Below are positions 44,035 through 59,873 of a DNA stretch of 64,000 bases, one piece after another. This DNA is from Pleurotus djamor (Eukaryota; Basidiomycota; Agaricomycetes; Agaricales; Pleurotaceae): contig JAPEVF010000225.1 in NCBI GenBank assembly GCA_029747585.1, positions 1-64,000 on the forward strand, in the 5' to 3' direction. The notes beneath the pieces were generated by a model that was given only the letters and a program-made list of their open reading frames with translations, searched no databases and had not been told where the DNA came from. How positions within the stretch are numbered: the stretch's first letter is position 1; each line of letters opens with the position of its first letter. A program made the translations under genes and the position numbers.

Positions 44035-47000
44035 GCCCCCGCCACCGAGTTTTTCCAAACATGGAATTTTACGTGGCATTGGCGTTGATTTTTGAACTTG
44101 TCAATTGACTTTTTGGGATTTTTTATAGTGAGGGACAAGGACAAGGCAACATTCCACGCGGGATCCATGCGACGTGAGTTATGTTCGGTGGTATGTTTTT
44201 CTGTCTTTTTTCGGGTTATCGTCGTCTTGACTCTTGACTCCGTGACAGGGGAAGTTTTCAGGTGGATGCTACGATGTTGACGTTGTCGTTTAGGTCTGGA
44301 ACTGTGAATTCGGATAGGAATCTCATGTGCGCCGTCATCGAGGATCTCCTAAATGAGTTGCACGACTTTCAACCGAGTATAGGAGGCTTGAACTTCGAAC
44401 TTCGTCAGCGTTTATTATCTCTCGTGCGCCGAAACCTCCTTCCACCTCCTCGATCGATCCTCATTTGCTCATTTCCTCAGTGCATTTGTAGTGAAACCCA
44501 TGGCCTAGACGAGGGTGGTTTAACTCATGATGCCCCGATGTGCGAATGAGTCTTGGGGATTCAGGTACCCGCTCGCGCAGCATACCACGTATACCAATAC
44601 CAGGTGAGTTATTTTGTCATTGTCAACCGAAGTTGAACGTTGAATGTGTCTAACGTCAAAGTAATAGCCGGCCCCTCTCAGAGTTAAGCCAGAGAAAATC
44701 AGGCACCCATCCACCGACACCGATTAGATTCTATCTCTGCCTGATTCTGCTAGTATTTTCGTGGGTTTATAAGGGAATTATCAGGTACGTACGATGCTTT
44801 CATGACATAACGGGTGGATATTTTTAATATTTTGTGTCGTATGTCAGGTCCCGTTTGTTCGTCCATTTTGACGGGTGACATTCCTGGAAGAGGTAACTGG
44901 AACTTAGGGAAACACACGGCCCTTCATTGTGTTGCCATAGAGGCTCTCGAAATATGCGTTAAACATAAACATAAACATGCAGGGTTTCTCAAATTCCATC
45001 CTTGTGCCTAAGACACTCGAGTTGACGAGAAACGCAGCCGCTAGCGACGAAGCTTCTGAAATTGAAATGGAGCCTTGTATGCCTCCCAAGATGATTCGCC
45101 GTGATACCTTCTTTTTCGCAGTCCTTCGACAACGACACGACGATGACCTTCCTTGGCTTGGTGTTGGACGTTGATGATCTCCAAATCAGGCACCAAACGC
45201 CGCAGAGTAAAGCGGTAAGTCAGTTTCCCACTCCACAAGTTGCAAAAACCCAGGCTGTCTCATCTATGTCAACGACTTTGAACAAGTTGGCGTTGGCGGT
45301 TGGCTGGGTCGGCGTGCGGCTTTTCTGACTTAGCAAACGAAAGATGGCCGTGGAGCCATGCGATGCCTCCCTCACCCAGCCTCAGGCGATGTGCACTCAG
45401 ACTCCTTCAAATGGTACTCACACTCGCATCTACCTTTGATACGCTACGACGTCACGTCCGAGAGGTATGTCAAAAATCTATGGGGTTTACTCCGTCTGCA
45501 TCAGATTCTAGAGTTTTGATTCATCTTATCTGTGCATCTGTTACCCCAGAGCTCTCCTCTTCGACCTCGAAACCCTTATCTGGTAAGCACTGCAGCACCT
45601 TCGTTTGCGAGAGGGGTGTCATCCAAGATCCACTTGCCACAGCTCGCTTGGGAGCTTGTTGCGAGTTCAGGAAATCGAAGCGTGCAATGATCCTAAACTA
45701 TTCGCTGAAATGTTGCAGGTCTCTACTCACGCATTGCTCCACACCCGAGCCACTCGAACGGTCGTCCTGCATGGTGAGATTCGAAGTTTCTAGGAATGTA
45801 CGGAATTCCACCGTCATTCGTTCACCGCCCCTTGCTTTCATTCCCAAAACAATGCAAAGAATTCCTAGTGTCTCGTGCGTAACCGTAACTCCGTCTCCCC
45901 GCTCCCATTGATCATGATCCTATGATCTAGCAAAGTGCCAGGTGGCGAATGGGATTAATTTCCCAAGCTCTCTAAGGTACGAACAAGGATTCAACGACCA
46001 ACTGGAAAACTCAGAATGTCGTTCCCACTCCACAGTTTCTGACAGCATCACTTTCCCTTTCTCTCTCGTCTTCTTTAGAAAATGCTTCCGAATCTGAGAG
46101 ATCCAAGAATCGAGCCTACATCGTCGCATCAGGGAAGCGCCTACACGGAGGATATCTTCCATAAACGTGCAATGGATGCATGCATCTCTTATTCGTGATC
46201 ATTGTCCAACCTTTGGACAACGATCAAAATATTCATTGGGCTCTCCCGTCTCTCTCTCTCATGTCATCGATCATTTCGTCATCCTGAATTCTCGTGAACT
46301 CAAACAACAAGCGTATGGACGAGACAGCCGCCGCCGCCGCCCCCTGGAATTCCCCTGGGCTTCCTTTCCTTTTCTTGGGCAAACCTGCCCTTTTGGTCCG
46401 TTTGGGCGCCTTGGGGATCCCACTTTCCCTCTTGTACCGTTTCACCTATAACTTTCCTCGCTCTTTGCGGCGGTGGCGACTCGGCGACAACTCCTGGAAA
46501 AGAGCGGCTATATATTACACCTGTCTCCGAGTGAGTTAGCGGTGGTTAATTCATGTTCTGATGCTAAGCTAACTGGCTTAGCAGAGTTCACCCTCCCGTG
46601 CCGGGACTTTGACGGCATTTCTAAGAAAAACATATGGTGCCTTCATTTAGATGTTTAAATGAAGGAGGATACCGCTTTGTCTCCACGGACCCGCGACAAA
46701 AGATCTAAGCAAAGGGGCACGGATTATTGAAGTCGCTACGACGAAGCAGGAGATGAAGATGAATATTCGTTGGAGGCATCCACCCTTGACTTGAGCTCCT
46801 TCCACACACGTTGAACAAACTATGGTTCCTCGATGTCGACACTCCGGACACAAGGACGGCGCGAACACCGCGACTTCATTGATACAAATTCGACACTCAA
46901 GTACGCTTTCGACTAATGAACGCACGGTGTAGGTTCTAAGCTACCATCAAATGTCGGACTAATGTCGATGCTCTTACCCACCTTCTACCTACCAATTCAC

Positions 47001-50000
47001 CCACTCATTAACAACTCCCAACTCCCGGCTAGCCATTGCTGTTTCTAGACTGTACAATGAACTATAATTCTTCTCACCTATGTCAGATTCCGTGTTTCAG
47101 CCAGACCCTTCATCACACAAGGTCACAGTACCCCGACTGACGGCTGCGACCGTCGCTTCCTGTAGAAAGTAAGAGCGTTCGCATCAACAATCACTTTACC
47201 CAGGCTCAACGCTCATATCCAGTCATGACGATGATTAGATTAAAATTCGCGTGTCGCGTATCATTTAATTTCTGGTCGTGATGTCTGGTCAAACAATCCA
47301 AGTACTCCGATATTAAAAGGAAGACAACACATCTCTACGTGTACCGGAGTGCTTGGAGAAAATCCTCAAGCTCAAGGAGATCCAGCCAGGATCCAGCCGC
47401 TCTTCCGCCGACTCGGACGGAGCCGACCGAGTTATGTGCCAGTATGCGGGACTTGGAATAGACAACTCACTGGATTCCTACACCTGTTATGGTGCAGGGA
47501 CTCTCTCCTTCAAGATCAGCTCGGAAGTATAGCATCATCATAGGCGTCAAAGCGGAGAAAACGAAAACCCAGCTGCGTATAAAGCCGCATCATGAGAGGC
47601 CCGAGCCCCTGTCAAACCCGTGGCCCCTATACTCTTGACGGAAAAGACCCTGCAGTTTGAACCCGAACTTAGCCAAGCCCTTCATCCTGGTCGCAACCCA
47701 ACTCCTCTGTTCTCCCCTTTGAATCTCTACGAATGAACTCTTCTGCCGTAGCTAAAAAGAGCGTTCGACTTCTCATGAATGATAATGACTCAGCTCTGTA
47801 ACCTTTTCGACGAAACGAAGAATGAAAATGCCTCGGCCTCGTTGCGTCACACAGCCAGCCGGTTAATACTTACTTCCAAAGTTCCAACGCTAGCCCATGT
47901 TTGATGTAACAACTTGGAAGTAATCTTGTGAAACCGTCAATTATGGATTAGTGCTTCTCAAGAAATTTAACTCCGTGACTACTAGTGAGTATTAACCTGT
48001 TTTTAGTGAATTTTTAGTGCATTTCGTTGACATTTCCAACCAAGTTCGTTCGTTCATTCATCTTGAAGTTGTTTAACTTCTCAAGTAAGGCATGATCACG
48101 CCGATATGCATCATGTTCGTTGACTGGAAACGAATACAAGAGTCGGTGGGCTGAGTCTATTTGGAGTTCATAGTCTCTGAGTAGCGCTGATATGAAATCA
48201 GTGTGGATTCGCTGCCGCCTTCCCTTCGCCCAAACGAGCTCTCTTCCACGGATTGATGACTTCCTTGCCTTCTTTGGGGCTGTGGTGGCTCGACTTCTTT
48301 CTGGTTCTCTCAGCCACGGCAGCGATGCTTCGCTGGCCAAGACGACCGTATCAACCAGTCAAAACACAATTATCATCTCGCATTCTCCCGCTTCTTGACA
48401 AGTTCATCTTCATTCATCTCGCGTAGTGAAGCCCCGCATAAACATTGGTGAGCAAATGTTCTGTAATATTCTACGTTCTGTCGACGCGACTGATGAATGA
48501 TAAGGACAATGTTCATGTTTCCTAGAGAGGGTCTGAATGGAAACTTCGACCTCAGGGGGGCCGTGAGCCCTTGCAAGGGCGTTGATAACTTATCGAGAGC
48601 CCACAAGTTAGCTTGACCATTACATAATTCCTGGTGGAACGTATGGTACTCCTACTTGTGCAAATAGGCAACATAGGAACGATACGCCACCACCCACGCG
48701 GGGCCAACCTACCCCCACCCAGTTGGCATTGTCGATGCTCTCACGCGCCACTCTTCTGTTCTGTTGTTCCTACTGCTCACCTGAGGTGCGCTTCCGATAT
48801 GCCGAATGGTTCCCCACTACACTACTACGCTATGTGATTTCGCTTGAACGCGACGCAGAAGCCATCTCAAATCCCTGACGAAAGCCTGGACGCTCTCTTC
48901 CTCATCCTACACTTCACTTTCAACGTAGCCGTCATCAAGACAGATCTTTGTCAAGAAAAGGGCCGGTTGGATCGTTTAGGCTTGAGACTCAAGTGCCATA
49001 TGCAGATGGATTGGCTACCGTCCCTCGCTTTCCGGGACGCGTGGCTCGAGTCGAGACCTCCATCCTTCGGCGATTCATTGAACCAAGATGCTCGAGGGTT
49101 AGCAATAGGTTAGCAAGTCCTGAAGTTATGTACATACCTCCTTTAACTTAAACACCCTCTTCGGTCAGCTCTCGGGCCTTGACCTTGCTTGACCTTAACA
49201 GTGGGACCTTAACATCGCGATGGGAGTATTATATAATTGGCAACTTTGCATCAGGAACAATTGATCACCTTTGCCGTCGCCTACGCCTGGCTTATCCTTC
49301 CATGCTAGTTCCTCTTGTCATGCCAGATCACTGATTTGCTGAGACGTTCAACGTCGTATAACGTTCGAAGAACCGTGCATCGCCACCACCAGCTTCATTG
49401 CTCCAAATGCTCCAAAAGAATTCGAAGCAAAGGGCTTTTGAGAAGGACGCCGCTACATGTGCCGCTAGCTTCTCAAACCAGCCACCTCAGTAAGCGTTAG
49501 CTGAGATATGAGTATCCATGATTTTGGCCCCTCAATATCTTCATTGACAGGCTCAACTTCCAACGACCTGGTCCATATATTGGACATCAATTTTTGAATT
49601 TGGTGTCTGCATTCAGGAACATTCAAGCCCTCGGTTTATTCTATGTACCCCTCGTGGCTTTACTTCCATCTCCCCCCCCTGAAAATTCCCCTGGTTGAAG
49701 GGTTGGCCTCGACCTCAGTTCCATGAACCCGTACTCTGTTGCTTCCGTTATGTGCATAGCGAATGATTGGAATTTGACGGTCCCTCGATGAAAGACATTG
49801 CGAGCAATTAGTAGCCACACCCGGTTTGCGACCCAACCTAGCACGCACGCCACAGCGGTAATCTACCTGTATTTGTAGATGGAATATTGGATATCCTTGG
49901 ACATCGGACGCGATATTGTGTTTTCAGATTCTGCAAAGCGTCCGATCGAGGTACCGAAAACAGGAACCGAGCATACAGTGCGGAACTTATAATGTTATAT

Positions 50001-51117
50001 GCTTACTGAACATCACAGCCAAGATGAGCAAGTGGGTAAACGATTATACCACTATCACGGCGACGAGAGGCGAATAGGACGACGACTGAAGGTTCTGCGA
50101 TGTAGGCGGGCTCTTTGTATATGCAGTCCGAAGGTGAAAATTCGAGTTACGTTGAAGCTCGGGGCCATGAAAACTCCACCGTGTCTCAAAACAGGCTCAA
50201 TGTTTGCGCCTTCTCTGTTACGAGAGTGATCCAGCCACCAAGCGCCTAGGTTCTGTTCCAGCAACAGGGTACGGATGCATTAGCTTCACGTCGTATTATA
50301 TTGCACTTCCCGATTCACAGGGAACACCGGGCCTCTGAACAATGGAAGGAACAAGAGTTCAGAGAATTTCCTACTCCAATGGATCCTGGTACATTGGGAC
50401 CGACGAACCAATTGTCATACACGTGTGCCCAACACGACGTGAACGGGATTGGGGGGCCGGTTGGTGCCCGAGGAGGGTGTCGGGTTGGGTAAATTTCTTG
50501 AGTGCCTCGGTCAAAGATTCAACCCCCCCTCAAAGGCTTCTATGAAAGGGCAAAGGATAAGCAACTACCGAAGCAAACGTTAAAACCAATATAACAAATG
50601 CCCACCCCACCGGCAACTCACCGGCTCAATACCGAGGAACCTTTGAGTTCAGCCACCCCAGCCACCCACCAGGAAGCGCTCCTTTGTCCAAACTTAGTGA
50701 GAAGTAAACGCATGTGTCAGCTGTCATCGATCCACCGAACAAGACTAGAGGCTTAGGAGAACTTGCTCGAAAAAAGGCACGGGGCCGTGAGGGGAAATGC
50801 GGCGTAGACACATGGGAAAAGCATGCCCACATCGATGAAAGCGTGAATCAGAATACTGGCATTATTGTTGACTAAACTTGAGAGGAAGGAGNAAAAAAAC
50901 GTCATCGATATGCACGCGACAAAAGGAAAAATCAAGTCCGCCGAAACCATTCATCCTGTCAGACAACTGGGCAACGCGTCTCTTGCCCTCCCAAGGAAGT
51001 ATCCCTGAATGGGCTTGCCAAAGGGAACGACCACCTTGAGTATGATTGTAGGCTGACTATGAGGTCGGTTTAGCGTTTTGTGGGCAAGGGGTCATGAAAG
51101 GCTACCTTGCCTTTGAT

Positions 51118-53265
<2,148 letters not shown>

Positions 53266-53558
53266 TTTGCTCAAGATTTATACCCTTTTCTATGATGAAG
53301 TGGGCGACGCGGCGGTCTCGAATAACAGTGTTGTGGAACGGAAGAGAGCAAAGGATGAGGGAGATGTCGATGCTCTGCCCACCGTGATTACCCTGTTTGG
53401 AAATACCGATCGTTCCCACACTCCGGAAACAGACTCCAGCGACGACCGCAGCCGACACCACCATGCCCAATGTCAATGTCAAGGATAAACTATTTACACA
53501 AGAATTAGATAGGCTATCCAAGGTTACACCAGTATCACAGCCACTGTTTCGCCCTGAT

Positions 53559-56500
53559 CTATTGGTCTACATCCTGCTTCATGTGTTGAACCAGTCGCTG
53601 AGATGCGTCGTCGCAAACAGCAACATCTTCCGTTGACCTACATCCAGAGGTGAGATATAGATACAGTCGGCAGTAGTCTGGAGCTGGGTTACCACTCAGT
53701 CTCTAGGAGGATCTCTTCGATGGCGTCTTCATCAAGACCGAGTTCAGTGCTCTGCAGGAAGTTGAACAAGTACTCTGCAGAGTCGGAACGAATCTACTTC
53801 CGAAGTAAGCAACTCAAATAGACTATCTTCACTTGATCGAAACGCACCCTAGGAAACTTGTGCGTCAGGAAGTAGTGTAACGATGAAGTCACATCCAGGT
53901 ATATGTGCTTGAACTTCAGCAGGTGGACCACGCTAGATGGTGGTTCAGTAAAGGCAAGGTAGTAGTCGAACTAAGGCTTACATCTTCATCGACTCGTGGA
54001 TGCGCGGTGTGCTTTTCAAGTTCGATAGACCCTTGCAACAGAAAGCCAGCAGATCTTGAAGACTGTAGACAGGGTAAACCCCAAATCGTGGGCAGAACGC
54101 TACACTTACACTCGGAGGCCTCCCTTTCCCGTATCGAGGGTATCTAAAACATCAGTGTCCAACAGCGTGTTTAGAGACTGCAACACAGGTAGGACAATTG
54201 CATTCGAGGTGGGTTTAGCTTTTGCATATACCAGGATATCTTCGATCAGATGCGACAAGGTAAATGCCCCAGTATCCGAGGAAACGGGGAGGGAACGACA
54301 GTATGTGACTAAGCTTGTGGCCACCGGACGGTTCTAGCAAGCGTCGTAGTCAATGGTCATGACACGAAGAACGGTGCGAAGTCTGTTACCGCACTATCCA
54401 TCTTGCTACCCAGGCTCAGAACGATACCATTCAGAAGCTGTAGTCGATACGCCGCAACGTCCAGTGCACGAACAATTCTAGGGTAGAGCCAGTCACCATC
54501 ACCCCAGCTATTATTGCTATCGCTACACAATGGATGAGAAATGTGTTTAACCCATCGAGTTGATCACGTACATCGGGAAATTTGACTTGAACAATTCTTC
54601 CTGTTCAAGTTGCCACTGAGCAGCATGTTGAGGAAGAGGCAACCAAAGCAACCGCAAAAAGCAAGCTCCGGCTTCTTGGCGTACATTATCCAGTCTTTCG
54701 GAACCCTGCTTCAATATTCCACCGATAGCGGAATGATATTTAGCGGGAGGAAGGTATGCTTCCAGATCTGATTGTGATGTTGCGGAAAGGAGAATCGTGC
54801 TCGAAATTTCTGTTAAACCACGGATACAAGTCATCCGAATCCAAGAGCCGACATCACCACGCTCGTCCGATGTGTAGTCTGTTAGGCCTTCGGTTAAGAC
54901 ATCTAAAAACTTCTGAAAGTGAGATGGTGAAATATCTAGATTTTTGTGAGCAAGTGCTCTTATTGTGGGATTGGCACGCACATGTATGGATGTTAGAAGC
55001 GACAGTCGAAACGATGGAGGGAATAGCGGCGTAGCAATTTCTGCGGGCTTCGACATTGTTTTTGAAGGGAGAAGCCTATGTTACCGTCGACGCGAGCTCT
55101 TCTAGGATAAGAGGGAAGCCGACCTCGGAGCCAATACAATCCAAAATGCATGAAATAACGCTTGGTAAGGCATTTGAGTATTTGTTATACGCGAGGGCAC
55201 CCAAACAGCGTCCAAGGCTTTGTTGAACAATAGGCGAGGCTGCCTTGAGCTCGCGTATCAGCGTGTAGAAAATCCAGTGAGTCTACGCGATTTCACATAG
55301 TGGCGGAGAACGTATCTTTCAATCGTTTTGGAACAATCAACAAGACGACTCAAAGAGCCCAAGGTCAGAGCGGCAACTTCTTGCACGGAAGCACTGCGAT
55401 GCTTAATCGCATAGTCCAATAGCTTACGCCAATATGGCACAGATGACTGAGCTCCAAGTTCGATTTCGGAATTCGTCAGAGAAATCGAAAGCAGCGAGCA
55501 AGCTGCAGAGGTAACAATCTCATGTCGTGGCCCCATGACTACCTTTTCAGGTATTTTGCTAAGATAACCGAAAAGCTTGGGGAAGATGATTAACGTCCAC
55601 TTTCAGAGTGTAATGAACCGAAAATCTTACATTGCGTAATTTTTCTTCCAACTGAATTCCTTCATAACGCTGCCGGTACGCGTCCGCCAGCTCAGAGAAC
55701 GTCAGAAGGGCACCATGGATATCAGTCGCGTCGACGGATTCCAACAACCGTGACTTGAAACGAAGGTGAGAACTGAAATAGCCGGCTTCCATGCTACACA
55801 TCACTTACCATTCGTGCCTCAGCTTTCGGTCCGTACTCCTCCAAGTTGATGAGAGATAGCAGGCGTAATGATTGTGCCCCTAGCTGCCTCATGGCAGGAT
55901 CCCAGTGGCGAACGGTCACATCGGTCAGATGATTAAACAGGAAGTCTCTGTATTCCTGGTAACTTGTCCCGTCAAACCGATGGGGTTCAAGAAAGCCGAA
56001 CAACACAAAAAGGACATACCAAGCAACCGCGGGAGCCGCCACAAGAAACGCATTTCGCCGCATGCTGACCGAAAAGAAATCTGTATGCTGCAAAACGTCA
56101 ATTCCATGTGGTACGAATCCCTAGAGCCGGGTGGTGTTAGGATGGTGTAAACGTGTTCGCAAAATATGAATCTGCTAACTGTTCTGCCAACATGTTCCTG
56201 GAATGCGGCGCTGGCGGCACGGCGAATGTGGATCTCACGATCAAAGACTGCAACAGCTACTAGTCTCTGCGCGAGGTAATTGGCATGCGGAAGCAACGAC
56301 TTCGAGTCTTGTGATCTTGCCAACGACCATAAAACATAAGCAGCGGCATCCCGCACACTAGAGCCAATCGAGTGCGAGCCTTTGCGAATGTCAAAGGATA
56401 AAGCCTAACAGCACAAAACGGGCGTTAGACAATTCCGCCGATTTGACATGCCTACGTACCTTCCCTGTCCAGTCGATCAACGCGGGGAGATGATGGGGCT

Positions 56501-58090
56501 TCACGAGGCTTCGTCGCGCCATCTCCGCGCAGCCTAGACATGCACCATGCCACGTATTTTCAGCAATAGCTGGGAGGTCATAGAGTGCAGCAGCAGCGAC
56601 GGAATGAATTGCGAAGTGGGACATGATAGTCTCCATAACTTGGTCGGAAAAATCTGATGGCAATCGTTCAGATATCCTTGCTAAGCCTTTGCTTGTCGTG
56701 TAGCGTACTACTGTATTCTGAATCACAGCAAAATGAGACATAGTATGGATAATCGATGACAATATGTTCACCTTGTCTTGGAGGGATTGGAAAAGGTGCT
56801 CCAAGATAGCTTCTATTTCTTCAGGCACGTCTACATCTTCAGTGGCTTCCTCTTTTTCTTCATCTCCGGTGAGCATCCGGCCTATACGGACAATCAGCAT
56901 TACGAACGGGTGAGTTTGGAAATGGAGCTAGCCTTTGCGACGAGATGCCTTCGCGGGGAGAAGTCTTAACCCGATACGAGCAAGGAGCTTTACCCTCTGC
57001 TTTCTGACGACGGTGTTTAAGTTGAGGATAAGCTTGGTATCAACCGTGTTGCAGATGTTCATCATGGTTTCCGAGAACTGCTTAACTTCCTCTGCAGAGG
57101 CAGACTGGACTACCTCCGAGAGAACTTGGAGTATTCCGATACACTGGGGCGACAAATGTGAGATAGACGTGGCTTAGGGGGAAAGGAAACTAACGGATAG
57201 AGGATCCTTCGAGACATCCAAAGAGGTCAAAGACCATTCCAAGAATGATCCAAATAGGGTAGAGGTATCCTTCCTGAAACGTGTATGAGGCTAACCACAT
57301 AGGCAAAGGAGGGAGTGAAAGACTAACCGGACATAAAGACGTGCAAGTAAGAGTGCGGCGCCGTCGCGTTCTAGCCCAGCATTACTGAGATGATTTTTTG
57401 CAAGTTTTTCAAGCGTTTTGGCTGTTTGACCACGTTGATCGACTTCGTCAAATTGGGCCAGGTCAAAAGGTAACATGCAGACCAAGGAAAGCCACAGAAG
57501 CATGATATATCGCAGAGGCCATCCATTCTGATCATTGAAGTGACCGTTTGGATGCGGGATGTACTCCATCACCACTGTAAGGTCGGCGATCTCGTGAGGG
57601 AAGAATTTGACTTGACGATCTCATCAGTGTGCATGTCAGGTAAGATTTAGAATCATCGATGACGCACCGAGGGTTTTGTAGCCTCGAAGCTTGATATATT
57701 GGTAAAGGAAAAGGCAGAGACGATATACACGACCATCGGAGGCTTTTGGGCCGCCTTGAACCACAGATTGAACATGGTTCTTGAACGTTTCGATAACGGG
57801 CGAGACCAACGACTCGAGATACGGATCCAGCAAGTATGCCTGTTCTTGATATGTATCCAGCTGAACCACACATAGAGATGGTGTCAGACTGAGGTTCCGC
57901 ATCGAGAGTGGACGCGTACAATCAGTCGTAATTTGTCGTACTGGCCCCAATCACTCGCGTCTTCAGCAGGGCTGGCAGGATCAACAAGGAGATCAAGAGC
58001 AAGGAAAGCATTTTGGCGTTCTTTAAGTTCGTCGTGTTTTTCAAATGTTGTGAAAAAACCGGGTTCAGCAGGGAATTCATCGTTGTCCAT
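53559..58090 (-). CDS. Tubulin-folding cofactor D (TBCD / Cin1-Alp1 type)
   Basis: HEAT-repeat protein that takes beta-tubulin from cofactor A, forms the tubulin assembly supercomplex and acts as GAP with cofactors C and E. Start MDNDEFPAEPGFFTTFEKHD at ATG 58090 (the more upstream in-frame codon is TTG). Blocks: YQEQAYLLDPYLESLVSPVI, YRLCLFLYQYIKLRGYKT, LRYIMLLWLSLVCMLPFDLA, LSNAGLERDGAALLLARLYV, TTSKGLARISERLPSDFSDQ, WHGACLGCAEMARRSLVKPH, VRDAAAYVLWSLARSQDSKS, RAASAAFQEHVGR, then EIEMETDIHGALL-like region and GSWIRMTCIRGLTEISSTIL. It ends IRSDSAEYLFNFLQSTELGL and EEILLETEWSTEDVAV, stop at 53559-53561. About 20 short introns. Tandem with VMA2 on the same strand, 293 bp apart; divergent from BUD22 with a 102-bp spacer. 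Confidence 0.9.
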
Positions 58091-58192
58091 ATCGAAAGCG
58101 TGTTTGAATGGTAGGCGTTGCGCCAAGGTCCAAAGGGGGGATGTAACGGGCGCCTAATAGTAAATCTTCAGCTTGACTATCACAACTCTCCA

Positions 58193-59798
58193 ATGTCCGA
58201 ACTGGAATCCAATCGCGGGGTGAAGCGGAAACGAGGTGGGAGGGTCACGAAGGTGGTACGCATCTAAGCAAGATACCCCCTCCGCTTTTTCTAATGATTT
58301 CAACTTAGGTGGAACTCGATAAAAAGTTACCTAGCAAGCTCGTGTGTATCATAGACCTCCAGAATCATATACGCGTCCTTACTACTGCGCTATCCCAAGC
58401 ATCACGGACTGAAAGAGGCTGTGAAGGCCGCAAAGAAAGCTAGAACGTTTGAGACCCAGAAGCTTGTCAAGAAACTTAAGCAATTACGGTCCGTCTGACA
58501 TACATCCAGTTTAATTTGTCTTCTAAATCACGCATATAGCACCAAAGAATCAGAGAAAGATACCATTGAGGATGCTGAGGATCAACTTGAGGCACTCAAA
58601 GTGACGTCCAACCTCCGCTCTCTACCCTTCAAATCATCTGACGAATAATGAATACACATAGCACCTGAACGTTGACATTCTTGCCCAAGTTGCCTTGAGG
58701 ACAAAGATAAAAAAGGACCGTACGTTATCAGGAAACGAACACATGACAACAGCCCTTGCAAAGGAACTTCCATCGGCCATCAACTGGGATTCTGCGGCTC
58801 CAGGCACTTCAACTGCCAAAGTACAGGCTCGTGTGCTCAGCTCCAAACATCTTGCGATGGAAGTTTCCCATATCGTTGAAGCTTTACGGTCTATCGTTCA
58901 GCCCAACGATAAACCCAGGGATGCGACCGAATCTACACATCCGGTGCCCATTATTGACTCTGCTGTGGAGATGAAGATGAAAGAACCTTCCAGGTCCGCG
59001 AAAAAGGGTATGAGTGGGGCCGAAGCCCCCCACGAGCAACCTTCAGATGAAGGAGACCCCAACGAAGAGTTAGGGGACGATGACGGCTGGGAGTCCGGGA
59101 CTGTCGGCGGCGACGAAGACTATACCAATGATGTCCTGGTCTCCCAATCCGATTCTGATGTCCAGGATACCGATTCCGATGATGGCTCAGATACTGATGG
59201 TTCTTCTGCGGAAGATAGCCATCTTTCGGACGAACCACCGATGAAGAAAGTGCCTAAACCAGCTGGGAAGCAGACGGTCGACACGAACGCGTCGACATTC
59301 TTACCCTCCTTATCAGTCGGCTACATTCGTGGGGACTCCGACACGGACAGTGATGCAGGCGCTGCAGACATCCAACCAAAGAAGAACCGACGCGGACAGA
59401 GGGCTCGACGAGCGTAAGTGCTGACTCCGAAGCTTATGTTTAACCCGCTCACGTACATGTCTAGAATTTGGGAGAAGAAGTACGGCAAGCACGCAAACCA
59501 TAAGAAAAAGGAAATGCAAGATACACGGAGCCCCAGAAACGTCAAACCGTCTCACCCGTCGCGAACAGCTCCCCCAAAAAATAAGGTTAAGTTCAGTGGT
59601 CCTAGCCATGACGCAGGTAGAACGGTTCTGCCCAACCGAACGGTGTCACACGACCAACGAAATAATCGGCCGTCGCACCAGCCTCAAGCTTCAGACACTC
59701 GACCTCTGCATCCTTCCTGGGAAGCCAAACGCAAAGCTAAAGAGAAGGCGAGCGCGGGTATTGTTCCTAGCCAAGGGAAGAAGATTGTATTCTCCTAA
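58193..59798 (+). CDS. BUD22: Bud22-family nucleolar protein for 18S rRNA maturation
   Basis: In yeast Bud22 acts in small-subunit pre-rRNA processing (human relative SRFBP1). Starts MSELESNRGVKRKRGGRVTK; exon 2 VELDKKLPSKL; then HHGLKEAVKAAKKARTFETQ and KLVKKLKQLRTKESEKDTIE, DAEDQLEALKHLNVDILAQV. The centre is acidic (NEELGDDDGWESGTVGGDED, SDSDVQDTDSDDGSDTDGSS). The C-terminal Bud22 signature is KNRRGQRARRAIWEKKYGKH, then ANHKKKEMQ and finally LHPSWEAKRKAKEKASAGIV with PSQGKKIVF. Five introns of about 50-60 nt including 58257-58310, 58350-58408, 58492-58540, 58601-58660 and 59415-59465. Length near 435 residues fits. Confidence 0.9.
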
Positions 59799-59873
59799 AG
59801 AACAACAGTAACCCATCACTATCCCAAAAATGCTAATNAAAAAACTCAAAAAATGACTAGGGATGCCTGTACA

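Larger units (their letters stand above)
38843..51117. other. Right part of the gene-poor island, 12.3 kb
   Basis: No gene I can support. It starts with an AT-rich stretch (39010-39120, TTTATTTATTTATT), followed by many three-copy short tandem repeats, dispersed GTTGAAC and TAGAGTA words, and a cluster of ACGCGT sites with A-rich ACACGAATAACACG repetition (40.7-41.3 kb). Between 44 and 49 kb several short frames look partly protein-like (44977-45328 plus, 46647-46925 minus with six Cys, 48014-48340 minus), but none has a start codon in context and joinable exons. No transposon protein seen. Seven Ns. Confidence 0.45.

Noticed and set aside
45300..45911. 203-codon plus-strand frame
   Set aside because: Composition is irregular, no recognised domain, and another frame in the same place looks equally protein-like; not enough to call a gene.
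48014..48340. 108-codon minus-strand frame (IHTDFISALLRDYELQIDSA)
   Set aside because: Somewhat protein-like but starts at TTG, with no ATG in context and no exon partner found.
27973..51117. Transposable element body in the gene-poor island
   Set aside because: No reverse transcriptase, integrase, transposase or helicase motifs, and no long terminal repeats seen; short repeats alone do not make a transposon.
58091..58126. Upstream extension of TBCD (MAQRLPFKHAFD...)
   Set aside because: The first codon is TTG, not ATG; ATG 58090 is the better start.
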